Part shown: piece after piece, positions 9,596-17,327 of the stretch
Numbering within the stretch: position 1 is the stretch's first letter
Layout of the letters: every line of letters starts with the position of its first letter
Source: an uncultured Bacteroidales bacterium
GTDB taxonomy: Bacteria > Bacteroidota > Bacteroidia > Bacteroidales > FEN-979
Reading direction: 5' to 3'
DNA length: 64,000 nt
Assembly (NCBI GenBank): GCA_903875045.1
Contig: CAIQUS010000157.1
Span: 21,787-85,786 of the forward strand
Notes under the pieces: model-generated
Seen by the model: the letters and a program-made list of their open reading frames with translations, nothing else
What the model was told of the DNA's origin: nothing
The model's database searches: none
Translations under genes and position numbers: made by a program

Positions 9596-12496
9596 ATGTT
9601 CATAGAAAAAAGCGAAAAAATAAAATTTATAAAAGACAATTTTTCATTTGTCCTGGTAATAGTATTGTTCCTTGTTCTTCCGTTCAAAGGACCAGGGCAG
9701 CAACTAAAAATTCAAGTACCTCTTGATGGTACGGAAAATTTCAGCCAAATAACCGAAAAAACTGAAAAATATCTCGTAACCCTGCCCGACAGCTACGAAA
9801 AGGAGCGGTTTGAAAAGCATTTTGCCAGATGGGCCTATTATCAATCCATGCATCTTGGACCGGCCGGGGAATTTGTCAATATTTCAAAAAAAACAGTGGA
9901 AGCGGCAGAGAGTCAGAGTGATGCCCCGTTGACATCAGCGAACGGATCATGGTCGTTTATCGGGCCCAGTACCGCATTTAACAACAACCCATCAGCCGAC
10001 CTGCTTGGGATCGGCCGGGTTGACCGGATGGCTTTTCATCCCACAGATCCCAATACAATTTACGTAGGCACACCGGCCGGTGGCTTGTGGCGGACAACAA
10101 ACGGAGGAACCAGCTGGTCCCCGATCAGCAATTTTATCCCATCGCTAGGTATTTCCGGAATCGTAGTGGATCATACAAATCCAAATACATTGTATGTGCT
10201 CACCGGCGACGGGGATGATTATATTTCCAATTTTTATCTCTATTTAGCTGGCTATATAAGGCTTTCAGCAGGAGTGTTCAAATCGTTTGATGGCGGGGTA
10301 ACCTGGGAGCCCACAGGGCCAATGTCGGCTAACGAATATTGCGGTTACCGGTTGATCCAGCATCCCAACAATGCCAATATTCTGATAGCAGCTACTTCCG
10401 ATGGGATTTACCGAACAACGAATGCCGGAACAACATGGACCCAGGTACACACCGGTAGATTTTATGATGTGGAATTCAAACCGGGCAGCCCTTCAACTGT
10501 TTATGCTTCGGGCGTGGGATCATTTGTTTATTCAAACAATACCGGTGCCAGCTGGAATACCAATGCTACATTTGGCAGCCCCCTTTGCGCAGGTGGCCGG
10601 GTAGAGATTGCCGTCACACCCAACAGCGTCAATAAAGTTTATCTGCTGGCAGGTCCTGCTACCGTAGGGGAGACCAACTTCTGCGGTTTTTTTGTTTCGA
10701 CCAACAGCGGGCTCTCCTTTACCCGTACAGCCTACAGTCCGAACATTCTTGGAGGTGAATCAGGAAACGGAGGCGACCAGTCGAATTATGACCTGGGTGT
10801 GGCAGTTAAACCAAACGACAACCAGAAGGTGATAGCCTGCGGACTCGTGGTATTCAAATCGATCAACGGGGGAACTACCTTCACCAATGCTACCACATAC
10901 AGGGAGTCGGGTGGCAACTACATACACCCCGATTGTCATTCAGTAGAATACAATCCGTTGAATAACTATTTGTATGCAGCAACCGACGGGGGATTTTACC
11001 GAAGCACTGACGATGGGGCCTCCTGGACAAATTATTCATCAGGCATTAACACCGCCCAATTCTACCATTTCGACGATTGTGATGCAAATCCAAGCGCACT
11101 TTTAGGCGGTTGTCAGGATAATGGGGTTAAATACAGGTCAACAGCCACTTCCAATTTTTCCCATATCATGTGTTGCGATGGCGCTGATGCAGCCATGGAT
11201 TATACCAACGACTCAAAAGGGTTTGCTGTAGTTAATAAATCGATTATTCATTATGCAGATTTTATTACAACTGCCCCAACGCCTGTTGGGTCTCCTTCGT
11301 CTTTTTTTCCACAGATAGAAATGAATACCAGCGACCCCAATATCCTCTACTACAGTTATTCAAGGGTTGTAAAGTTCAACTTTACCCTCGGAACGTACGC
11401 AACCCTCGGAGGAAGCAATATCCTTGGGGCCTGGGTGGTCAGGACCTGTCCGAGCTTCAGTAACAGAATATATACTGCCGGTGGAACTTCAATTTTTTCG
11501 ACCACCGGATCTATGTTTGTCACAGACGATGATGGAGCCACATGGTCAACGATTTCAGGAAATCCCGGATTCCCTGCCACTTTTCCGCGCATCGCCGATA
11601 TTGGTGTATCACCCATCAACTCGGTAAGGGTTTATGCCTGTTTCAGCGGTTATACGGATGGATTGAAAGTGTTGTATTCCGCCAATGCCGGTGCAACCTG
11701 GACCAATATCAGCTATGATCTCCCCAACTTGCCCACCTGGAGCATCAAAGTAGATGCATCCAACAACGTCTATCTGGGTACAGATTTAGGCGTCTATTAT
11801 CATGCTGCGGGGAGTACCAAATGGGAACCATTCTACAACTACCTGCCCAATGTTCCGGTTACCGATCTGGCGATCAATGAAACAGCCGACCAGTTGATGG
11901 CTGCAACCTTTGGCCGGGGAATCTGGAAGAGTACCCTCAGGACTGTCTGCCCCACAGATTTGACCATATTTTCCAATGTTTCCGGGCAATATTTCCGTTC
12001 TGCATCCAACTCCATTTATATGAGCGGAGCAGTAGTGGGTGGCATTGGTACCTCAGCTGCGCTCAGATCGGGAAACTATGTAACCCTGGCCCAGGGCTTT
12101 AAGGCAACCAGCGACCCCGGAAGTAAATTCATGGCCTATCTGGGGCCATGCGACTCAGGAATGCCTCCGGTTTTTGCACCTCAGCAAGTTCAGGGGCCGG
12201 TTTTTCCTTCGGCATTGAGTACGTATGACATGGCGATGACAAGGCATGACGGAACCCTTGAGGTAATCAGAAAAAGTGATGGTACAAAAGAGATTCTGCT
12301 GCGACAGTTTGCCGATGGCAAGGCACGGATAATCCTGGCAACTGAAGATGGTCGATTCGTTCGGGATGTGGCCGATTTTACCGGTCAAAAGGGTAATTCA
12401 ACCTTCAATGTCGGCGGAAATCTGGCTCCCGGACTTTATTTCCTCTACCTGGTGATCAATGGTAAAGTGACACACATACAGGAACTTCCTGTTTGA
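9596..12496 (+). CDS. Secreted BNR/sortilin-type beta-propeller protein
   Basis: A 966-residue exported protein. ATG 9596 is chosen because the earlier possible start, a TTG at 9518, lies inside the -7 promoter element; from 9596 the protein opens with a basic segment and a hydrophobic signal (VLVIVLFLVLPF). The body carries repeated Asp-box/BNR-like motifs such as TTNGGTSWSP, TTNAGTTWTQ, STDDGASWTN and DDDGATWST, typical of VPS10/sortilin or GH74-like propellers. A 3-coathanger-stack-like segment (ALRSGNYVTLAQGF...MAYLGPC) lies near residue 860. The C-terminus (LAPGLYFLYLVINGKV) resembles the end of a T9SS sorting domain but lacks the usual YPNP. No catalytic site can be assigned; a surface binding or adhesion role is inferred. 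Confidence 0.82.
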   Translation: MFIEKSEKIKFIKDNFSFVLVIVLFLVLPFKGPGQQLKIQVPLDGTENFSQITEKTEKYLVTLPDSYEKERFEKHFARWAYYQSMHLGPAGEFVNISKKTVEAAESQSDAPLTSANGSWSFIGPSTAFNNNPSADLLGIGRVDRMAFHPTDPNTIYVGTPAGGLWRTTNGGTSWSPISNFIPSLGISGIVVDHTNPNTLYVLTGDGDDYISNFYLYLAGYIRLSAGVFKSFDGGVTWEPTGPMSANEYCGYRLIQHPNNANILIAATSDGIYRTTNAGTTWTQVHTGRFYDVEFKPGSPSTVYASGVGSFVYSNNTGASWNTNATFGSPLCAGGRVEIAVTPNSVNKVYLLAGPATVGETNFCGFFVSTNSGLSFTRTAYSPNILGGESGNGGDQSNYDLGVAVKPNDNQKVIACGLVVFKSINGGTTFTNATTYRESGGNYIHPDCHSVEYNPLNNYLYAATDGGFYRSTDDGASWTNYSSGINTAQFYHFDDCDANPSALLGGCQDNGVKYRSTATSNFSHIMCCDGADAAMDYTNDSKGFAVVNKSIIHYADFITTAPTPVGSPSSFFPQIEMNTSDPNILYYSYSRVVKFNFTLGTYATLGGSNILGAWVVRTCPSFSNRIYTAGGTSIFSTTGSMFVTDDDGATWSTISGNPGFPATFPRIADIGVSPINSVRVYACFSGYTDGLKVLYSANAGATWTNISYDLPNLPTWSIKVDASNNVYLGTDLGVYYHAAGSTKWEPFYNYLPNVPVTDLAINETADQLMAATFGRGIWKSTLRTVCPTDLTIFSNVSGQYFRSASNSIYMSGAVVGGIGTSAALRSGNYVTLAQGFKATSDPGSKFMAYLGPCDSGMPPVFAPQQVQGPVFPSALSTYDMAMTRHDGTLEVIRKSDGTKEILLRQFADGKARIILATEDGRFVRDVADFTGQKGNSTFNVGGNLAPGLYFLYLVINGKVTHIQELPV

Positions 12497-12640
12497 AATT
12501 TTCCTGCCTTACCCATTTCAAGGCTTTTTAACCAATGATCTTTAAACCTCCCCTTGGAATTTGGCTCCTGGAATTTTAAAAATGTACTGTTTTATCCCGT
12601 TTTGAGTATAATCGAGTCGGCAATGGCACGAAAACTCAAC

Positions 12641-13387
12641 TTATTTCCGGATATATTGAAAATCCGGGTCATTCGGTGTGCATGGAAGACCTTTATTACC
12701 ACCGCCGATCCTGTAGGCAACACCTACCAGCAGGAGGGTTGAATTCGTATAACCCTTAACTTCACCCCCCGGGAAATAGCTGTCACGCTCAAAATCCGAT
12801 ATGGAAGTCCGGATGTTGACAAGTCCGAGGTTGTCGCGTACCTCCACCGATACCTTCAGCTTGCTTCCGACCGGAATAGTTACCCCTGCACCCAAAACCA
12901 CGGCCAGGTCGATGGGATAATAGGATTTTGTTTCATTGGCCACCTTCGATTTGTTCCCGCTTTCCGGCACATACCAGAGCGACTGCTGAAGCAGTAATGA
13001 AACACATGGTCCGGCATTGACAAACAAGCGGATCTTCCCGCCAAAGCTCCATTTCACCAGGAGTGGCACGCTGAGGTAATCGAGGTTGAACTGCTGCGTG
13101 CCACCCGGGGGCAGCAGGACGGATTTGTTCGCGATCCTTGTCCCTTTCCGTTCATATTGCAACGCGGCTTTTACCGAAAAATTCCCGGCGAACCCATACT
13201 CGCAGAAAAGCCCTCCAACTCCACCGAAAGAGAGTGTGGAATGGTTGTAAATGCTGTTTTTGGCGTAGATGATCGACAATCCGGGTCCGCCTTCCACGCC
13301 GGCCTCCCAGATGCCTTTCTGGGCATATAGGCTGCAGGTAAGTCCGGCCGTCATGAGCCAGCACAAAATAAAGGTCATTTTATTCAT
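12641..13387 (-). CDS. Outer membrane beta-barrel protein (OMP_b-brl family-like)
   Basis: A 248-residue protein with a signal peptide (CWLMTAGLTCSLYAQ) followed by alternating hydrophobic beta strands and glycine-rich turns, as in small porin-like or PorT-like barrels of Bacteroidota. Examples are GVEGGPGLSIIY, VKAALQYERKG, LSVPLLVKWSF and VAVVLGAGVTIPVG. The last strand (LLLVGVAYRIG) is followed by about 18 polar residues ending QYIRK, so it lacks the terminal aromatic residue usual for BAM substrates. It converges with the BNR-propeller gene. Specific function is not recognisable. Confidence 0.75.
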   Translation of the reverse strand: MNKMTFILCWLMTAGLTCSLYAQKGIWEAGVEGGPGLSIIYAKNSIYNHSTLSFGGVGGLFCEYGFAGNFSVKAALQYERKGTRIANKSVLLPPGGTQQFNLDYLSVPLLVKWSFGGKIRLFVNAGPCVSLLLQQSLWYVPESGNKSKVANETKSYYPIDLAVVLGAGVTIPVGSKLKVSVEVRDNLGLVNIRTSISDFERDSYFPGGEVKGYTNSTLLLVGVAYRIGGGNKGLPCTPNDPDFQYIRK

Positions 13388-13449
13388 GTGGGAAAAGGGT
13401 TAGAAAGTGTTATTTACCGCTGTATTGTGTTTTGAAACCAATGTCTTTA

Positions 13450-13457
13450 CAAAGGTA
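13450..13457 (-). promoter_or_regulatory. Possible -7 promoter element for the outer membrane protein
   Basis: The complement reads TACCTTTG, an exact TAnnTTTG match, about 60 bp upstream of the start codon. No clear -33 TTTG was found at the usual spacing, so the call is tentative. Confidence 0.35.
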
Positions 13458-13567
13458 ATAAATGCAATCCGAAAAGTGTCAGTGAACTGCCGAATGGGGT
13501 AGAATTCCCGGTTAAAATTATGGAGTATAGAATAAATCAACTTAAAGAATAAGAATAAATTGATTGT

Positions 13568-13740
13568 ATTTGTGTAAATTTAAAATTCAATTTTGAGGGC
13601 ACTCCGATAAGTCTGGAAAAAATGGTTGCAGACAATCTACCCACCCCTGGCCCCTCCCTGCGGGCAGGGAGGGGTCGGGGGTGGGTAGATTCACGTAAAA
13701 CGACTTTTCGGAGTGGACTCAATTTTAATAATACACAAAT
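13568..13740. repeat. Nested inverted-repeat (MITE/REP-like) element, about 173 bp
   Basis: Outer arms of about 45 bp (from ATTTGTGTAAATT at 13568 to AATAATACACAAAT ending 13740) are imperfect reverse complements and include CACTCCGATAAGTC against GACTTTTCGGAGTG. Inside is a GC-rich inner palindrome, AATCTACCCACCCC to GGGGTGGGTAGATT (about 13635-13691), with CCCCTCCCTG and CAGGGAGGGG arms around CGGG. It has no coding content. The layout resembles a non-autonomous palindromic mobile element. Confidence 0.6.
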
Positions 13741-13825
13741 GAATTACTCAAGTTCCGGAGTTAACCGAGTTTCATGATAATTCAATATTCGTGAGGGTCT
13801 TCAACGGTTTCTGTTTGAAAATATG

Positions 13826-14210
13826 ATCATATCATCCCTTCGGGATTTTGTGCAAATCAAAATGGTTTACCTACAATCATATCATCCCTTCGGGATTTTG
13901 TTGCAAATCAAAATGGTTTACCTACAATCATACCATCCCTTCGGGATTTCGTTGCACATTAAAATGGTTTACCTACAATCATATCATCCCTTCGGGATTT
14001 CGTTGCAAATCAAAATGGTTTACCTACAATCATATCATCCCTTCGGGATTTTGTTGCAAATCAAAATGGTTTACCTGCAATCATATCATCCCTTCGGGAT
14101 TTCGTTGCAAATTAAAATGGTTTACCTGCAATCATACCATCCCTTCGGGTTTTCGTTGCAAATTAAAATGGGTTACCTACAATCATATCATCCCTTCGGG
14201 ATTTTGTTGT
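13826..14210. repeat. 51-bp minisatellite, eight tandem copies
   Basis: Units start at 13826, 13876, 13927, 13978, 14029, 14080, 14131 and 14182. All are 51 bp apart except the first, which is 50 bp because it lacks one T. Each unit carries ATCATCCCTTCGGGAT, then TTGCAAATCAAAATGG, then TTTACCTACA. Differences are scattered transitions (CATAT/CATAC, TACA/TGCA, TTTTG/TTTCG). Because 51 is a multiple of 3, long open frames run through it by chance. There are no unique spacers, so it is not CRISPR. Confidence 0.92.
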
Positions 14211-14240
14211 GATGCCGGGAAAGACATTTTAATGATCAAA

Positions 14241-14316
14241 AGCCCGAAGGGCTGATATGATTGTAGAATAATCCGTTTGTAGCGTCTGTCCATAAACCCC
14301 GAAGGGGTGAAATACC
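14241..14316. repeat. Two dispersed CCCGAAGGG hairpin elements
   Basis: AGCCCGAAGGGCTGATATGA (14241-14260, continuing TTGTAG) and AACCCCGAAGGGGTGAAATA (14295-14314) lie beside the minisatellite in the opposite orientation to its units. They share the core stem and the downstream TGATATGATTGTAG-type tail with the minisatellite and with elements near 30.6-30.8 kb. The closing stem base pair differs but stays paired. Confidence 0.75.
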
Positions 14317-14442
14317 AAATAACACATACCCGTTTTACCAAACATTCAACCCTGAAACTTGATGGAACTATATTTCAAGCGATATGGAGCAGGGGGAAAT
14401 TCAGGGCCATCCTTAGTAGAATAATACCGACAGGTAACCAGG

Positions 14443-14735
14443 CTACTCAAAATACCCGAATTCGGCTACAAGCAACCGGTAAATTTCTTCCCGCACCTTC
14501 TTCGTAAGGGCTGAGATCTCCCTGAAAAGATCCTGCATATCTACCTTTCCATTTATTTCAGCATATTTTATAAGCTTGATCAATCCGCTGTGGGACATCT
14601 CCAATCAAGGTTCAGTTGGTTCTTTTCGAGATGTGTGAGGTCAGGCACCTTCACCGGGTTGTCGTTTCCCGGGTCATTATGGTTATAGGTCCAGATGGTG
14701 AAAGCCAGCAGCCACATGCCATCAAGTTTACACCA
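14443..14735 (-). pseudogene. Frameshifted remnant of an unrecognised gene
   Basis: On the minus strand, one frame from about 14735 encodes a protein-like segment (KLDGMWLLAFTIWTYNHN, then DNPVKVPDLTHLEKNQLNLD) that ends at a TGA at 14580-14582. A second frame, open from ATG 14598 to TAG 14443, continues with IKLIKYAEINGKVDMQDLF and ends VAEFGYFE. The two look like one C-terminal region broken by a frameshift. I do not recognise the family. An alternative is that only the 51-codon reading frame at 14443-14598 (preceded by GGAG) is a real small protein. Confidence 0.4.
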
Positions 14736-14780
14736 AAAGTTGCTTGTAATGAGGACAATAAAAATCGATTTTCCACCTAT

Positions 14781-14812
14781 AAAAAAACCGGTCCAGGGTT
14801 AACCGGGCCGGC
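14781..14812 (-). terminator. Intrinsic terminator of the LruC operon
   Basis: On the minus strand CCGGCCC and GGACCGG arms (14788-14811) enclose a GTTAACCCT-type loop and are followed by seven T residues (complement of 14781-14787). It lies about 35 bp after the LruC stop codon. Confidence 0.8.
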
Positions 14813-14845
14813 TCAAAACAAAACACACACCAACAAAAAAAATGC

Positions 14846-16408
14846 TTAATAGATATAGATCAATGCTGCATTACGATTTCCGCCAGAATTGGAGAACCAT
14901 TCAGGATATAATACGCCGGCACTGCCAGCCCAGTCAACAAAATGGTAATAGGCTTCATCAATGGGGGCTTTTTCAATAGGGTATTCAAATCCCTGCAAAA
15001 TACTGATGCCCCATGGAAGATTGTTCTCCGTTTTATAATATTTTCCTGTTGCGGGATTGGAATCATCATCCAATGTGCCAAAAAGGCTGGCGTTTACTTT
15101 ATCTGTCGGGATCCGGTCGGCCAGGTGAATCTCTTTGCCGCGGTCCTGGATAGTCACTTTTGCTTCTCCGTTCATGGCGCCAGTCCAGGTTTCAGCCACA
15201 ATGAAGAAGTTAAATGCATTGGAAGTCAATTGTGCCAGGGAAACAGTACCGCCGGGAGCAGGGATCCCATTGTTGATAAACACAAGGTGTACATTCATCG
15301 GGTAATATGGAACTTTGGCTTCTGAGGGATCTGTGTTGATATATTTCATGGAAGGGGTGGAGGGATCTGCACCCTTGTTTATCACCCTGCGAAAACAATC
15401 GGCAACAATGCATGTTGCATAGGTTTGACCATTTTCCAGTCCATTGGCCGCTATGCTATAATTAATGTGTTCGTTCGCAGGGGAATTGCTTATGTCGTTC
15501 CCGGTAACGCTGATGATTTTATCCGGTGTAATTCCGTCAAGCTGAAAACCAAAGCCATTGTGAAAACTGGCCCCGCTGGCCCGAAGGATGAAACCGGCAA
15601 ATACTTCCACTACATTGCCTGCCGCATTGCTCACTGTTTGCAAACGGTAATCGACCACTACGTCATTGAAATCATAATCACCTTTGGCTGGCCACAGGTC
15701 TTCAAAAGCCAGGGTCGCCGATTGGGTCTCAGAAGGGAAATAACTATTGTAGGCACGATAAGGGTCGGTTGGATAGGCATCTTCTGTATTTGAAACGCCA
15801 TCCCCGTCCGCATCCTGAAGAACGACTTGCGGGATGCAATTGCCGGCAGGATTTGACATGTATAATCCGGGAAAGATAAAATCATCGGCAATCATTCTTG
15901 TACTGCCGCCGTTACCGGTCATGCTCACTCTTATTTTATATACAACCGCTGAATTGGCGATTATCCCTGGAACAGGAACAGAAACGGCCTGTGGGGTTAG
16001 CGCGTATGGCTGTGGCCAGGTATAAGAATAAAACTCAACAGGGGTTCCTTCAAAAGATGGTGCATTTGAAGCATTGTAAGGGATATAAAAAAGTTTTGTT
16101 TCCCGGGTATTGCCGTTGCTGCCTGTAAATTTTGCCTGAAAGGTGATGTTTCCCGAGCCGACCAGCATCCATGGGGTTTTAATCCAGCAGTTTTCCGCTG
16201 ATGGTTGGTTCAACTGATCACTCAGCGATGACCAACTGCCTGAAATAGGGTTGCCGGATACGTTCGTATAGGTCACTTTTTCAAATTTCCAGCAATTGCC
16301 GATTTCAATGGCCTGGTTACCTGATTCAAAATTAAGGGATACCTGCGCCATGATGCCGGAGGCTGTCAGAAAGCTGACCAGGACGGTAATCACAAATATT
16401 TTTTTCAT
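14846..16408 (-). CDS. LruC domain (DUF4842) secreted protein
   Basis: A 520-residue protein with a signal peptide (ITVLVSFLTASGIMAQ). The N-terminal 180 residues look like a beta-sandwich. A thrombospondin-3/EF-like calcium loop (DADGDGVSNTEDAYPTDP) sits near residue 200, followed by the diagnostic LruC/DUF4842 opening FEDLWPAKGDYDFNDVVVDY and continuing to the C-terminus. LruC-domain proteins are surface or secreted proteins of unknown biochemical role in Leptospira and Bacteroidota. It follows a small lipoprotein gene by 20 bp and ends before a terminator, forming a two-gene operon behind a sigma-54-like promoter. No T9SS tail is evident. Confidence 0.88.
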   Translation of the reverse strand: MKKIFVITVLVSFLTASGIMAQVSLNFESGNQAIEIGNCWKFEKVTYTNVSGNPISGSWSSLSDQLNQPSAENCWIKTPWMLVGSGNITFQAKFTGSNGNTRETKLFYIPYNASNAPSFEGTPVEFYSYTWPQPYALTPQAVSVPVPGIIANSAVVYKIRVSMTGNGGSTRMIADDFIFPGLYMSNPAGNCIPQVVLQDADGDGVSNTEDAYPTDPYRAYNSYFPSETQSATLAFEDLWPAKGDYDFNDVVVDYRLQTVSNAAGNVVEVFAGFILRASGASFHNGFGFQLDGITPDKIISVTGNDISNSPANEHINYSIAANGLENGQTYATCIVADCFRRVINKGADPSTPSMKYINTDPSEAKVPYYPMNVHLVFINNGIPAPGGTVSLAQLTSNAFNFFIVAETWTGAMNGEAKVTIQDRGKEIHLADRIPTDKVNASLFGTLDDDSNPATGKYYKTENNLPWGISILQGFEYPIEKAPIDEAYYHFVDWAGSAGVLYPEWFSNSGGNRNAALIYIY

Positions 16409-16428
16409 GTTAATTTATTTGAAAAAGT

Positions 16429-16830
16429 TTATTTCGCTGCGATGGTCGGAATGAATGAGAAGATTGCCTGGTTGTTACTGATGGCAACAGGATATGAAAC
16501 GGATCCGTATTGAAGGATCAGCTCCTTTTCGGTGGAAGGTACGGTGAGATTGATCGTGAGGTCCTCATCCATCTGGTGCAGTCTGCTGAACAGGCTGGTT
16601 CCATTGGTCAGGCTGACCGTCAGGGTTGATTTTACCGGAACAACGGTCGGCAGTCCTGTGATTTTCAGTGCAACAGAAATGCCGGTACTCCAATTGAAAG
16701 AATCGGAAGCTTTTAAATCATTGAGTGTTTTAGAAGGCTGATCGGGGGCAATGACTTCACTCTTTTTACAACTGGTGAAGAGCATTCCGGAGATGGCAGA
16801 AATCAGGAAAATTAGTTTTATCGTTTTCAT
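16429..16830 (-). CDS. Small lipoprotein upstream of LruC
   Basis: A 133-residue protein with a lipoprotein signal ending MLFTSCKKSE (lipobox TSC), then a linker and a beta-rich domain of about 90 residues (ISVALKITGLPTV, LTVSLTNGTSL, ELILQYGSVSYPV). I do not recognise a named family. It is the first gene of an operon with the LruC protein, so the two probably work together at the cell surface. The leader from the sigma-54-like promoter would be only about 10 nt. Confidence 0.75.
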   Translation of the reverse strand: MKTIKLIFLISAISGMLFTSCKKSEVIAPDQPSKTLNDLKASDSFNWSTGISVALKITGLPTVVPVKSTLTVSLTNGTSLFSRLHQMDEDLTINLTVPSTEKELILQYGSVSYPVAISNNQAIFSFIPTIAAK

Positions 16831-16850
16831 GGTGTGTTTTTCTCTTATCT

Positions 16851-16867
16851 ATGTAAAAACTGTGCCA
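16851..16867 (-). promoter_or_regulatory. Sigma-54 (-24/-12) type promoter candidate
   Basis: The minus strand reads TGGCACAGTTTTTACAT. Against TGGCACGNNNNTTGCA it has the full TGGCAC -24 element, correct spacing and TTACA at -12, with two mismatches (one is the G of the -12 GC). It sits just upstream of the lipoprotein-LruC operon and next to a gene for a sigma-54-dependent activator, which strengthens the call. Confidence 0.55.
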
Positions 16868-16965
16868 AGACAACATGAATAACTTAACTCAATGGAAAAC
16901 AGCAATAAAGACAAGTCAGTTGGTTTTGCTGAAGGGGGGAGAATTCCCAAATCGGGAGTTTATTC

Positions 16966-17313
16966 TCACAATGACCGTAACAGGTCGTTGATCTTTTGTA
17001 AATTATCCTTCAGTTTTAATAAAAGCTCTGAAAACAATGGCTCGTCAAGCCTTTCCAAATCCATCTCTTCGATCCGTAAAATAATCTCTGAGGTGGAAGT
17101 GGCTCCCATCACGATCACAGATGGTTTCATCTTATGGACAATGGTTTTTATCTTCGCGTAATCCTTTAATAAAGTAAAGTGGCTGATATCCAATAGGAAT
17201 CCTTCAATTTGTGAAATGTAAAGCTGGATCATGGAATCCAGAAAACTGCTGTCCCCGGCTGAAATGGTCTGGAGTTCCTGCAGGTTAAATAAAGGGTCTG
17301 GTTGATTTTTCAT
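16966..17313 (-). CDS. Histidine-containing phosphotransfer (HPt) protein
   Basis: A 115-residue, all-helical, stand-alone HPt protein. The phospho-accepting histidine is His60 in IVHKMKPS, matching the HxxKxxS pattern of HPt domains, within a predicted four-helix bundle. It starts 14 bp after the stop of the sigma-54 response regulator, so the two are co-transcribed. The likely role is to pass a phosphoryl group from a hybrid kinase encoded elsewhere to the receiver domain of its neighbour, or to act as a phosphate sink. No kinase is present nearby. Confidence 0.85.
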   Translation of the reverse strand: MKNQPDPLFNLQELQTISAGDSSFLDSMIQLYISQIEGFLLDISHFTLLKDYAKIKTIVHKMKPSVIVMGATSTSEIILRIEEMDLERLDEPLFSELLLKLKDNLQKINDLLRSL

Positions 17314-17327
17314 GGTTGTGGTTGTTT

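Noticed and set aside
13826..14210. Possible CRISPR array
   Set aside because: The whole 51-bp unit is repeated, with no unique spacers between short repeats, and no cas genes are nearby.
13823..14255. Two overlapping plus-strand reading frames of about 130 codons
   Set aside because: They only translate the 51-bp minisatellite (17-residue repeats); the period being a multiple of three keeps frames open. The second runs on into the flank without protein-like content.
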